From Clostridium sp. (GTDB taxonomy: Bacteria; Bacillota; Clostridia; Lachnospirales; Lachnospiraceae), in the NCBI GenBank assembly GCA_021770825.1, contig JAETQD010000001.1, positions 124,001 through 188,000 on the forward strand: 64,000 nt of DNA, written 5' to 3'. Of the stretch, positions 26,043 through 34,352 are shown piece by piece. A program made the position numbers and the translations under genes. The notes below the pieces were generated by a model. That model ran no database searches, was not told the origin of the DNA, and worked only from the letters and a program-made list of their open reading frames with translations. How positions within the stretch are numbered: the first letter of the stretch is position 1; the number at the start of each line of letters is the position of its first letter.

Positions 26043-26861
26043 TTACTCAATCACAATTTCCATTCCCGTATAAAGCTGCTCTGCCTGATCTCCCAGCTCA
26101 CCCTTTAAAAGCTCCATGGCTCTCTGTCCGGTGCAGTGGCCCGTATAGATTTTCTCAATTCCGGTCTCCCGGATGCGTCTGGCCAGCCCCAGCACCTCTT
26201 CGTCGGCAGAACGGAACAGGTGGAAGCCGCCGATTAAGCTGTATATCTTCTTTCCCGGATATGTCTTTTCCACTTCCCGAATGATGTTGTCGGCACCGCC
26301 GTGGGAGCAGCTATTAAAAATCACCAGACCTTTTTTCGTGTCGAACACCAGGCTCTGCTCATGGGCGAAGGAATCCGGCTTCCATTTAAGCCCCTCCTTC
26401 ACGTACATGCCTGCCTTTTTTCCGATTTTTTCAAGACCGGGAGTTTTGTGGGGCAAAAGCACCACACCCGGGACCACCTCATAGTCTCCATCGGCGTATA
26501 CAATCCGGTCTGCAAACTTTTCCAGGTATCCCTCATGGATTCCAATATACTTTTTAAACAGGAAGTTTTTCTTACTGTAACAGTTTTCTTTTGCTCCTGC
26601 CCGAAGATAAAATTTCGCGGTCTGGTTCCGTGAGAAAAACTCTTCCAGTCCGTCTGCATGGTCATAGTGGGCATGGGACAGGACTCCGAATTCCACATCA
26701 GCCAGAGAAATTCCCATGCTGTCTGCATTCTCTGCAAACATACCTGTGGTTCCCGTGTCCAGAAGAATTTTATGGCCTTCGTATTCGATATACACGGCCA
26801 GCCCCCACTCGGCCTTCCATTCATTTTTCGTGATATTATCCACCAGTATTCTTGCGATCAT
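26043..26861 (-). CDS. MBL-fold metallo-hydrolase (COG1237-like)
   Basis: The protein (272 residues) has the metallo-beta-lactamase zinc motif as LSHAHYDHADGLEEF near residue 60, then IFNSCSHGGADNIIREV and GGFHLF, and a late His in YTGHCTGQRA. This layout is that of COG1237, which includes enzymes annotated as dihydropterin-ribofuranosyl-aminobenzene phosphate synthases in archaea. In bacteria the substrate is unknown. The ATG at 26861 has GGAAAGGAA. It is followed after 25 bases by the C_GCAxxG_C_C gene and belongs to the corrin transcript, where no known cobalamin step requires it. Confidence 0.85.
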   Translation of the reverse strand: MIARILVDNITKNEWKAEWGLAVYIEYEGHKILLDTGTTGMFAENADSMGISLADVEFGVLSHAHYDHADGLEEFFSRNQTAKFYLRAGAKENCYSKKNFLFKKYIGIHEGYLEKFADRIVYADGDYEVVPGVVLLPHKTPGLEKIGKKAGMYVKEGLKWKPDSFAHEQSLVFDTKKGLVIFNSCSHGGADNIIREVEKTYPGKKIYSLIGGFHLFRSADEEVLGLARRIRETGIEKIYTGHCTGQRAMELLKGELGDQAEQLYTGMEIVIE

Positions 26862-26885
26862 ACGGTTCCTTTCCGGGCTTTGCCC

Positions 26886-28148
26886 CTATACCTTCATAAT
26901 GTCCAAAACCACCCAGTCGTCTTCCTTCATATCATATGGCCCCTTACAATAGGGACAGTAACGGATTTTCGTGGAGTCAAAGCTTCCGCCGCAGTTTCTG
27001 CACTGGACTCTTTTTATGGAAAATCCCGGTTCCGGCGGTCTTGCCATGTTTTTGCACAGACGCAGATGGAACACATCGTTTTTCTTATGTATCTTATTTC
27101 CTCTGTCATAAAGGTCCTGCATATAAATACTCACATCCAGATGGCAGTAGTTCCCAACAAACCTGCATCCATTGAACGCCATGGCGCCCCGGTATACGGC
27201 GTCTATGATTTCCGGGAAGGTCTCATGGTCTTTTCTTCCCTCATATACAGGGAGACTGTCCCAGTCGTCGGAATAGAGAAGAACCTTTAAGAGCCCCAAA
27301 ACCTGGCCGGAAAAATAATCATAGGAAAAATACGGATCATACCGTTTCATGAGATTAGTCAGTCTCTTCTTGGCTCCGGCCACCCGGAAAAGCATGGGGA
27401 TGGTTCCCGCCGCATCGGCAAACAGCCCCACCAGAAGCCGGATGGACAAGGCAAAGTAGCCTCCGACAGCTCCAATCAATGCAGCCACGGCCACCGAGAG
27501 CAAAAGAGAAAGGATGCCCCAGATTCCCCCGGGCCGTTCTCCGCCAAGGGCCAGAAAGAGTCCCCAGAGACCTGTGAGAATTCCTCCTCCCAGGCACCAT
27601 TTCCGGATTCCGCTTTTCGCTTCCTCGTTGGACAGTCCATGGTCCTTAATGAAAAAGAAATTGGTCACTTTTGGAAAAAGATCGGACATCCGGAACTTTG
27701 TATGGCAGTAAGGACATCCCTCCGTCAGGACACGGATGGGACTTATGGCTCCGCAGGTGGGACAGCAGTATAATTCTGCCCCGGTTACTCTTCCATCCTT
27801 TAAATCCGTGATGATTTCGTAAAAGATCTCCTTTTCCTTCCTGGAGAAAACGCATTTATCTCCCTGGAAAACGGTCACCTCTCTCCGGCAGCTCTGGTAG
27901 TCCATACGGTTTGTGTATTTGGCGTCTGTTCTTGTAACTCCATATCCGCCGCCGGCCAGAGCCCCGGCGGCAGAGAAATGATACTCCATTTTCAGGCCCC
28001 GGGCTTCCTGGCGTTTTTTCTGTATTTCCAGATAGTATTTTAAATCCTGGTCCCCACTTTCCGGCACCTTCCCGGTCACAGTCCATTCTGACAGCTCCCT
28101 GCCGAATTTAGAAAGCCCTTCTGCCTTCCGCTGCTCTCTGATGCCCAT
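26886..28148 (-). CDS. Membrane protein with two zinc ribbons and a Tim44-like C-terminal region
   Basis: I recognise no characterised family. The 420-residue product has a zinc ribbon near residues 137-160 (CCPTCGAIS, then EGCPYCHTKF). Two or three hydrophobic segments lie between about 185 and 255 (LGGGILTGLWGLFLAL and following). A globular alpha/beta part of about 275-380 resembles the Tim44/MBA1-like ligand-binding fold in pattern only. A second ribbon is at the C-terminus (QCRNCGG, then RYCPYCKG). The ATG at 28148 has AGGAG and lies just inside the 3' end of the DHFR-like gene. Predicted topology puts both ribbons on the same side, most likely the cytoplasm. Confidence 0.6.
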   Translation of the reverse strand: MGIREQRKAEGLSKFGRELSEWTVTGKVPESGDQDLKYYLEIQKKRQEARGLKMEYHFSAAGALAGGGYGVTRTDAKYTNRMDYQSCRREVTVFQGDKCVFSRKEKEIFYEIITDLKDGRVTGAELYCCPTCGAISPIRVLTEGCPYCHTKFRMSDLFPKVTNFFFIKDHGLSNEEAKSGIRKWCLGGGILTGLWGLFLALGGERPGGIWGILSLLLSVAVAALIGAVGGYFALSIRLLVGLFADAAGTIPMLFRVAGAKKRLTNLMKRYDPYFSYDYFSGQVLGLLKVLLYSDDWDSLPVYEGRKDHETFPEIIDAVYRGAMAFNGCRFVGNYCHLDVSIYMQDLYDRGNKIHKKNDVFHLRLCKNMARPPEPGFSIKRVQCRNCGGSFDSTKIRYCPYCKGPYDMKEDDWVVLDIMKV

Positions 28149-28150
28149 TG

Positions 28151-28684
28151 TTACTGTCTCCTGACATAAGTAAAACAAACAGCTCCGTTTTCTGCCCGGC
28201 TTTCCTTTAAGTGCAGGTGCATGGTAGAATGGTCTCCCTGAAACAGCCGGATTCCGCCTCCTAAAATCACAGGCATCACCGACAGCCAGTATTCATCGAT
28301 CAAATCCTCTTTCATCAGCTCCCGGATCACCTCTCCGCCGCCGCAGACCCAGATATCTTTCCCCGGCTGCTGTTTGAGGGCTTCCACAAGCTCCGAAACC
28401 TGGCCGGAGAAAAAGGTAATTTCCTCTTTGTCCTCCATCTCCTTATGGGTCAGCACATAGGTTTTCATCCCTTCGTAAACCCACACATCCGGCGACAGCT
28501 CCGTCACAATCTGCTCATAGGTTTTTCTCCCCATAATCACCGTATCCACAGTCCGGACAAAGGCCTCATATCCGTAATCGCCCGAATAGGATTCATCGTC
28601 CCCCATAAGCCAGTCTACCTTCCCTTCCTCATCGGCGATGAATCCGTCCAGGCTCATGGCAATGTATAAAATCACTTTACGCAT
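28151..28684 (-). CDS. Dihydrofolate reductase family protein (RibD C-terminal domain type)
   Basis: The 177-residue protein has the RibD-C/DHFR-like fold: YIAMSLDGFIADEEGKVDWL at the start, VIMGRKTYEQI at the nucleotide site, and VCGGGEVIRELMKE. These proteins reduce pterin- or pyrimidine-like substrates with NADPH; many have no known substrate and are not true folate reductases. The ATG at 28684 has GGAGG. It begins a new transcription unit with its own promoter inside the cobalamin block, so its products and the downstream cbi/cob genes could be expressed separately from cbiL-cbiD. Confidence 0.85.
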   Translation of the reverse strand: MRKVILYIAMSLDGFIADEEGKVDWLMGDDESYSGDYGYEAFVRTVDTVIMGRKTYEQIVTELSPDVWVYEGMKTYVLTHKEMEDKEEITFFSGQVSELVEALKQQPGKDIWVCGGGEVIRELMKEDLIDEYWLSVMPVILGGGIRLFQGDHSTMHLHLKESRAENGAVCFTYVRRQ

Positions 28685-28704
28685 CTGTCAATTACCTCCA
28701 GACC

Positions 28705-28728
28705 GTATAATGCCTGACAGCATTATAC
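28705..28728. promoter_or_regulatory. Inverted repeat over the -10 region: candidate operator
   Basis: GTATAATGC (28705-28713) and GCATTATAC (28720-28728) form a perfect nine-base inverted repeat with a six-base spacer. It spans the -10 box and predicted start point of the promoter reading minus. A repressor bound here would block transcription of the DHFR-like gene and the cbiF-to-cbiC segment. A plain RNA hairpin is the alternative. Confidence 0.5.
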
Positions 28729-28750
28729 CATACCAATTTTTTTCGTTCAA
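28722..28750 (-). promoter_or_regulatory. Near-consensus promoter inside the cobalamin block
   Basis: On the minus strand TTGAAC (28745-28750) and TATAAT (28722-28727) are exactly 17 bases apart in one of the few gaps of the block. It would drive the DHFR-like gene and all downstream cobalamin genes. Confidence 0.75.
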
Positions 28751-28758
28751 CGGCCGCA

Positions 28759-29217
28759 TCAGGAAAACAGGAGCTCCTCCAACACCTTTACAAAGGCCTC
28801 TAATCCCTCCTGGTCCGATTTGGAAAAACGGGCCAAAACCGGGCTGTCAATGTCCAGGACTCCATAAAGGGCGCCGTTTTTATGAACCGGCACCACGATC
28901 TCAGAATTTGACGCACAGTCGCAGGCGATGTGGCCGGGGAACTGGTGGACATCGGGGACAAGCTCTGTCTCATCCTTTAAGGCCGCCGTTCCGCAGACAC
29001 CTTTTCCCATGGCAATTTTCGTGCAGGCCGGCTTTCCCTGAAACGGGCCAAGAACCAACTGCCCGTCCAGATACAGGTAAAAGCCCGCCCAGTTTAAGTC
29101 CTCCATGGAGGTATATAAAAGGGCCGATGCATTGGCCAGGTTTGTGATTTCATAGGGTACATCCTCTGCCAGGGCCCGCATCTGGCTGCATACCAGCTCA
29201 TAATCCGTTGCTTCCAT
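28759..29217 (-). CDS. Free methionine-(R)-sulfoxide reductase (GAF domain)
   Basis: fRMsr reduces free methionine-R-sulfoxide using cysteines in a GAF fold. The 152-residue protein has WAGFYLYLDGQLVLGPFQG, the first cysteines in ACTKIAMGKGVCGTAA and the last pair in ACDCASNSEIVVPV, the expected three-cysteine arrangement. The ATG at 29217 has GGAGG and follows the cbiD stop directly. It is the last gene of the upstream corrin unit. A protective role for the methionine pool beside B12 synthesis is suggestive, since methionine synthase often needs B12. Confidence 0.9.
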   Translation of the reverse strand: MEATDYELVCSQMRALAEDVPYEITNLANASALLYTSMEDLNWAGFYLYLDGQLVLGPFQGKPACTKIAMGKGVCGTAALKDETELVPDVHQFPGHIACDCASNSEIVVPVHKNGALYGVLDIDSPVLARFSKSDQEGLEAFVKVLEELLFS

Positions 29218-29218
29218 C

Positions 29219-30397
29219 TTACTTTTCCTCCCCTTCTTCCGCCATGGCCGCCGTCAAAAGCTCCCTGGCATCTTTTGTCTCTCCCAGAAGCTCTGCCTCC
29301 GAGTCAAAGAGCATCACCCCTGTTTTTAAGGAATCCATGGCCCTCCGTTTCACATACCAGTCAATCCGCCCGCAGAGAATCTCCATGGTTTTCTTTAAAA
29401 GTCCTGTCTCCCGTAAACAGGAAAGGGCTTCCTCGGTGGTGTTGGACTTTTGGATGCTGCAAAGTGTCCGGCGGTCTGCCCCTGCTGTAAGCCCGCAGGA
29501 AAGCAGCGTATCCATCCGCCCGTCTCCCTCTCTGGAATGGGTGTTCATGATTCCGTTTCCAAGCTTCACAAGCTTTCCAAGATGGCCTGCCAGGACAATG
29601 CCGGAAAAGCCCAGCTCCCCGGCCATATCAATGGATGTTCCGATAAAATTGCTGCTGGTGACCACGGAAAGCTTCCGGTCCGTCCCCAGATACTGCTTTA
29701 AAAAATTTTCGCCCATGTTTCCGGGCACCAATATGGCATAGCGTCTCCCCTCCGCCCGCAGCACCTGCATGTGGGCGCGGATGGTGTCTGTAAGCGCCTC
29801 CTCGCTCATGGGCTCCACAATTCCGCTGGTACCTAAAATGGAGATTCCGCCCTGGATTCCAAGAACCGGATTGAAGGTCTTTTTGGCGGCCTCCTCTCCC
29901 CCGGGAACCGAAATGATAACCTTAGCATCCCCTTCATAACCGCATTCCTCCAGGACCTCTGTGACCGCCTCTGTGATCATGGCCCGGGGAACGGAATTGA
30001 TGGCAGAAGCCCCCACCGGCTGGTCTAAGCCCGCCTTTGTCACACGGCCCACGCCGGGACCTCCTTCTATGAAAACACGGATCGGCGTCTCAAACGGCCT
30101 GCCGTCCGTACCTGGTCCCAGAAGCTTCACCGAGGCGGTGATAAGAAGTCCGTCCGTCACGTCGTGGTCATCTCCGGCATCCTTTTTTACAGCACAGGAA
30201 ACACATCCGTCTTCCTCATGACATTCCATAATTTCAGCCCGGATTCTGGTCCCTTTCGGGGTCAGGATTTCTTCCTCTTCCTTCCAGACTCCAGCCGCCA
30301 GGCGGAAAGCCGCGGCCTTAGCCGCCAGAGCCGCACAGGTCCCTGTGGTATAGCCGCACCGCAATTTCTTTTTATCCTTATAAACAAATGTCTCCAC
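29219..30397 (-). CDS. cbiD: Cobalt-precorrin-5B C1-methyltransferase
   Basis: CbiD methylates C-1 and is diagnostic of the anaerobic pathway. The 392-residue protein carries LRCGYTTGTCAALAAKAAA at the N-terminus, and GGPGVGRVTKAGL, INSVPRAMI and GTSGIVEPMSEEALTD. It starts with GTG at 30397, eight bases after an AGAGGA site, and overlaps the cobA-hemD end by 20 bases. The product of CbiG is its substrate, yet cbiG is not in the window. Confidence 0.95.
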   Translation of the reverse strand: METFVYKDKKKLRCGYTTGTCAALAAKAAAFRLAAGVWKEEEEILTPKGTRIRAEIMECHEEDGCVSCAVKKDAGDDHDVTDGLLITASVKLLGPGTDGRPFETPIRVFIEGGPGVGRVTKAGLDQPVGASAINSVPRAMITEAVTEVLEECGYEGDAKVIISVPGGEEAAKKTFNPVLGIQGGISILGTSGIVEPMSEEALTDTIRAHMQVLRAEGRRYAILVPGNMGENFLKQYLGTDRKLSVVTSSNFIGTSIDMAGELGFSGIVLAGHLGKLVKLGNGIMNTHSREGDGRMDTLLSCGLTAGADRRTLCSIQKSNTTEEALSCLRETGLLKKTMEILCGRIDWYVKRRAMDSLKTGVMLFDSEAELLGETKDARELLTAAMAEEGEEK

Positions 30398-31892
30398 GTT
30401 TCCGATCCTCTAAAACCGCTTCCAGAATCCCGTCAGCCGTATAATCCCCGGCCACAAGACTGTCCGTAACGCCAAACTCCTCCAAAGCCTTTGCTGTCAC
30501 CTTTCCGATGCAGACAGCCTTAAGCCCCTTTTGGAACAGCTCCCTTTTTTCCTTTTCCTGGTCTTTAAAAAATCCCCGGACCCCGGAACCGCTCTCAAAG
30601 GTCACATAATCCAGGCCGGAAAGCGTATCGGCTAAAACCTCATCCGTAACAATATCGTAAACCGGAAGATCTGTAAAACAAAATCCGGCCTCTCCCAAAC
30701 AATCCGTAAGGGCTCTTGAGCCCTGTCTGGCCCGGGGAATGAAAATCCGTTCCTCTTTTTTCACCCTCTCGCAAAGTCCCATGGACAGGGCCCTTGTGGT
30801 GTATTCTGCCGGCATGTACTCCGCATGAATTCCATAGGTCTTTAAAAAATCTCCGGTTCCCGTTCCCACAACGGCAAATTTAAGGCCTGCCAGGACCCGC
30901 ACATCCTCCTGGCAGTCCCTCATGGCATCAAAAAACAGACGGACCCCGTTGCGGCTTGTGAACACCACCCACTGGAAATCAGAAAGGTTCTCTACGGCTT
31001 TCTTAAGCTCCTCTTTTCCGCAGGGAACCACGTGGGAAACGCCTGCACGGGTGATGTCTGCCCCCATAGCTCCAAGTTTTGCGGAAAGTTTTTCAAAAAT
31101 CCCGTCGGTTCCAGTAATTCCGATGGAAACTCCGGCCAGAGGCCGTTCTCCCTCATAGGACATATGAAACGCAGCCGCCTGGCCCACCACAATAATTCCC
31201 GGGGAAGAAAGTCCTGCGTTTCTGACGGCTTCCGGAAGGTCCTTAAGGACGGCCCGCACACACCGTTCCTGGGGAAGCGTTCCGTTTGTCACCACAGCCG
31301 CTGGGGTATTTGGTGCCTTTCCATGTTCCAAAAGCCGTTTTACAATTTCCTCCAGATTGGCAAGGCCCATGAGAAAAATAAGAGTCCCGGAAAGCTTTGC
31401 ATACTGGGAAAACCCGTCGGGAACTGTGTCCATGCTGCCGACTGCCGTATGTCCCGTAATCACATGAAAGCTCTGGGCCTCTCCCCGGTGGGTCACCGGG
31501 ATTCCCGCATGGGACAAAGCCGCTATGGCAGAGGTGACGCCGGGCACCGTCTCATAGGGAATCTCATGGGCGTTAAGAGCCAGAATCTCCTCGCCGCCCC
31601 GTCCGAACACAAAGGGATCACCGCCCTTTAGCCGCACCACATACTTTCCCTCCAGGGCCTTGGTTACCAGCACCTGGTTGATTTCCTCCTGCTTCATGCT
31701 GTGGCGGCCCGGTTCCTTTCCCACATAAATGCACTCACAGGACTCCGGCACCAGTTTAAGAAATTCCTTCGATGCCAGCCGGTCATAGACCAGCACCTCT
31801 GCCCCGGATAAAATCCGCTTTCCTTTTAAAGTAAGGAGCTCCGGGTCTCCCGGTCCTGCTCCCACCAGATATACCATTCCCTTCTGTTTCAT
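30378..31892 (-). CDS. cobA-hemD: Fusion of uroporphyrinogen-III C-methyltransferase and uroporphyrinogen-III synthase
   Basis: The 504-residue protein does two successive steps. The HemD half (about 250-500) closes hydroxymethylbilane to uroporphyrinogen III; the CobA half (about 5-245) methylates it to precorrin-2. CobA motifs are YLVGAGPGDPELLTLKG, VYDRLAS, RLKGGDPFVFGRGGEE and VPGVTSAIAALSHAGIPVTHRG. HemD shows VVFTSRNGVRLFFDAM and FESGSGVRGFF. This fusion is common in Clostridia. The ATG at 31892 has GGGAGAG. With hemC just upstream it channels tetrapyrrole to corrin or siroheme. Confidence 0.95.
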   Translation of the reverse strand: MKQKGMVYLVGAGPGDPELLTLKGKRILSGAEVLVYDRLASKEFLKLVPESCECIYVGKEPGRHSMKQEEINQVLVTKALEGKYVVRLKGGDPFVFGRGGEEILALNAHEIPYETVPGVTSAIAALSHAGIPVTHRGEAQSFHVITGHTAVGSMDTVPDGFSQYAKLSGTLIFLMGLANLEEIVKRLLEHGKAPNTPAAVVTNGTLPQERCVRAVLKDLPEAVRNAGLSSPGIIVVGQAAAFHMSYEGERPLAGVSIGITGTDGIFEKLSAKLGAMGADITRAGVSHVVPCGKEELKKAVENLSDFQWVVFTSRNGVRLFFDAMRDCQEDVRVLAGLKFAVVGTGTGDFLKTYGIHAEYMPAEYTTRALSMGLCERVKKEERIFIPRARQGSRALTDCLGEAGFCFTDLPVYDIVTDEVLADTLSGLDYVTFESGSGVRGFFKDQEKEKRELFQKGLKAVCIGKVTAKALEEFGVTDSLVAGDYTADGILEAVLEDRKRGDICL

Positions 31893-31908
31893 CTGTCTCT
31901 CCCTGCCA

Positions 31909-32790
31909 TCAAAGGCCTTTCACCAGTTCTCTGGCTAACGCCTCGTATTCCTGCGGCTTCCCGGCCGCCGCACACCGCACCATTTTTCCCTTCCATTCTC
32001 TCATAAGCTCCATGGAAAGGGTCTCTCCCTCAAAAAAGCTGTAAACCCCAATGGCTTCGTTGCAGCCAGCGCCCAAAAGTCTCAGCACTTCCCGTTCTGC
32101 TCTCAAGGAACATTCCGTGGGAATATGGTTGATTTTTTGGAACAGTTCCTTAAATTCCGAATTTTCTCTGGCCTCGATGGCTATGATGGCCTGTCCTCCG
32201 GCCGGGATAAACTCTGTTTCCGGCAGGAATTCAAAGGAAAATCTCTCATCCTCCAAAAGACCAAGCCGCAAAAGGCCCGCAGCCGCCAGGAGGATGCCGT
32301 CATACTGGCCTTCATAGAGCTTTTCCAGTCTGGTGTTCACATTTCCCCTTAAAAGCTTACAGACACAGTTCTTTCTCTCTCTGATCTGTATCTGTCTTCT
32401 GAGACTCCCGGTTCCAACGATCATGGGACTGTTTTGGATTTCCCGTCCTTTCACGGTCACAAACACATCCCTGGGGTCCTCCCGCTTTAAAACCGCCGGG
32501 ACGGAAAGTCCCTCTGCCAGCTCCATGGGCATGTCCTTGGCACTGTGGACAGCCGCGTCAATTTTTCCCTCCAGGAGGGCATGTTCAAATTCTGCCACAA
32601 AGGCGCCCTTTCCGCCGAATTCCACCAAAGAGCGGTCTAAAATCCTGTCTCCGGCCGTCACAAGAGGCACGATTTCCGCCTTAAGCCCCGGCTCCGCCTC
32701 CTCAAGGGCCCGGGCCGCCAGCATGGTCTGCGCCATGGCCAGGCGGCTCTTTCTGGTTCCGATTCTTATGACCCTTCCTTTCTGTTTCAC
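31909..32790 (-). CDS. hemC: Hydroxymethylbilane synthase (porphobilinogen deaminase)
   Basis: HemC polymerises four porphobilinogens. The 293-residue protein has IRIGTRKSRLAMAQT, HSAKDMPMELAEGL and RGNVNTRLEKL. The dipyrromethane-binding cysteine is in LLGAGCNEAIGVYSF. It starts with GTG at 32790, overlapping the cbiL stop by 4 bases (GTGA), behind GGGAGGAGA. HemA, HemB and HemL are not in the window, so porphobilinogen supply must come from elsewhere. Confidence 0.95.
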   Translation of the reverse strand: MKQKGRVIRIGTRKSRLAMAQTMLAARALEEAEPGLKAEIVPLVTAGDRILDRSLVEFGGKGAFVAEFEHALLEGKIDAAVHSAKDMPMELAEGLSVPAVLKREDPRDVFVTVKGREIQNSPMIVGTGSLRRQIQIRERKNCVCKLLRGNVNTRLEKLYEGQYDGILLAAAGLLRLGLLEDERFSFEFLPETEFIPAGGQAIIAIEARENSEFKELFQKINHIPTECSLRAEREVLRLLGAGCNEAIGVYSFFEGETLSMELMREWKGKMVRCAAAGKPQEYEALARELVKGL

Positions 32791-33482
32791 TGCATCTCCT
32801 CCCGATCTTTCACAATCACAAGGGAATAGTATCCGGCGTCCTCCGGAATCCCTTCGGTTTCAAACACAAGGCGCTCCCCGTCCATTCCGCAGTTTTCTGC
32901 CATCACCGCATGTTCTCCTCTGGACAGCAAAATCTGCTTCACCTGGTTAAGCTGCCGCCCCGATTTCATCAGCACCTTTGTGCCGGAAAGGGAAAGTCCC
33001 TCCTCCACCGGATAGGAGCCCGGCAGAATATGGATGGATTCCGCCTTTTCCCCCAGGCTTACGGAAAGCTTTGCCGCTGCCGCACAAAAAGACGGGACAC
33101 CGCTCACGATCTCCGACTCATAGCCCATGGAGACCAGCCGTTTATGAAGGTACAGGTAGGTGGAATACACCGTGGGGTCTCCCAAAGTGAGAAACACCAC
33201 CGTCTTTCCCTGGTCCAAACATGCAGAAACCGCCCTGGCTCCCTGCTCATGGCTCTTTGCCAGAAGTGTCTCATCCTTTGTCATGGGAAACACCACAGGA
33301 AGTACTTCCTTTTCGGAAAGCCCTTCCACTGCCCCTGCTGCTATTTTATAAGCCACGCAGGATTCCCGGTCCTTTGACGGAATGGCCAGTACATCCGCCT
33401 CGCCAATCAGTCTCACTGCCTTTAAGGTCATAAGCTCCGGGTCCCCCGGCCCAACTCCAACTCCGTAAATCTTTCCGGACAT
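32787..33482 (-). CDS. cbiL: Cobalt-factor II C20-methyltransferase
   Basis: CbiL methylates C-20, the first corrin-specific methylation after cobalt insertion. The 231-residue protein has YGVGVGPGDPELMTLKAVR, ADVLAIPSKDRESCVAYKIA, TLGDPTVYSTYLYLHKRL and SGVPSFCAAAAKLSVSLGE, all family hallmarks. The ATG at 33482 lies 55 bases inside the end of the phospholipase-like gene, with GGAG about 12 bases upstream, a long spacing. This suggests translation by re-initiation after the upstream gene. Confidence 0.95.
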   Translation of the reverse strand: MSGKIYGVGVGPGDPELMTLKAVRLIGEADVLAIPSKDRESCVAYKIAAGAVEGLSEKEVLPVVFPMTKDETLLAKSHEQGARAVSACLDQGKTVVFLTLGDPTVYSTYLYLHKRLVSMGYESEIVSGVPSFCAAAAKLSVSLGEKAESIHILPGSYPVEEGLSLSGTKVLMKSGRQLNQVKQILLSRGEHAVMAENCGMDGERLVFETEGIPEDAGYYSLVIVKDREEMQ

Positions 33483-34336
33483 AAATGTCTAACTCTCCTT
33501 TCTTCCACAACAGGTCCCAAAAGCCGGCTGTTGGTTTCCCCCTCAAAATTTCCATTAAATTCCTGGGTCAAAGGGGTTCCCGTTTCCATCCCGTCAAAAA
33601 GGTTCTCCAAAAGCATGACTCCAAAGGGAATGGCCCCATAAAACTCCCTCTCCAGACGGTCCGTGGTGGCAGAAAGTCCCAAAACCGGCGTTTTCCTCAT
33701 GATCATTCCATGAATTTCTTCGTATTTCCCCGCGGCCTTGAGAAGAAGGCAAATCCCTTCCTTCACGGGCTCGGAGGCATTGATAAACACCCGGTTCACG
33801 GTCTTAAAGCTCAGGATGGCTTCCCTGGCCGTCGGCTCGTCGAGAATCAGTAACGAAGCCGCCGCCATCCTGGTCTCCTTGGTGTTTTTCACATGACAGG
33901 TCAGGCTGGTTCTTAAGGGAACCTTCTGTTCCCGCACTAACAGTCTCCGCTCCAGCTCCGTCTCAATTTCCCCGTGGGTAAACGGCGTTTCGCGGTCCAG
34001 GCGGTTGATGTCCGTATGAAGGCTGTGGTCCAGGGCATAATGACAGGCAAAGCCCAAAAGGTATGCTTTCATGCATTCTTTCGCTTTCCGGTCCGTTTCC
34101 TGCCCCATCAAGGTAAGACCACGGTTAAAAATACCGGCTGCCGGCGCCTCATGAAGTTCGTATCCCTTCCGGTTTACCGCATTTTTCCAAAGGGCCCGGT
34201 AAAAAAACAAAATATCCGGTCCGTGAAGTCCCAGATAAAAACAGTCCTTTTCCTTGTGTATGGCCTGCCGGATTTCCGGTCTCAGTCTCCTGTAAACAAG
34301 TCTTCCATATAAATCGTGTGCAAATGCTGCCGGCAT
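33428..34336 (-). CDS. Zinc-dependent phospholipase C-like protein
   Basis: The 302-residue protein begins MPAAFAHDLYGRLVYRRL and has LGLHGPDILFFYRALW and CHYALDHSLHTDINRL. This His/Asp pattern marks the Zn_dep_PLPC family, which includes secreted clostridial phospholipases. There is no signal peptide, so it likely stays inside the cell and its substrate is unknown. The frame opens at 34369; the ATG at 34336 has GGGAGGA four bases upstream and is the family start. It is the first gene of the corrin block and overlaps cbiL by 55 bases, though no cobalamin step is known for it. Confidence 0.75.
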   Translation of the reverse strand: MPAAFAHDLYGRLVYRRLRPEIRQAIHKEKDCFYLGLHGPDILFFYRALWKNAVNRKGYELHEAPAAGIFNRGLTLMGQETDRKAKECMKAYLLGFACHYALDHSLHTDINRLDRETPFTHGEIETELERRLLVREQKVPLRTSLTCHVKNTKETRMAAASLLILDEPTAREAILSFKTVNRVFINASEPVKEGICLLLKAAGKYEEIHGMIMRKTPVLGLSATTDRLEREFYGAIPFGVMLLENLFDGMETGTPLTQEFNGNFEGETNSRLLGPVVEERRVRHLCPERFTELELGRGTRSL

Positions 34337-34352
34337 GGCTCCTCCCTTCTGC

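Noticed and set aside
26134..26140. CAGTGGC, the reverse complement of the core of the cobalamin riboswitch box
   Set aside because: It lies inside the coding sequence of the MBL-fold hydrolase, far from a 5' leader, and no other riboswitch parts surround it.
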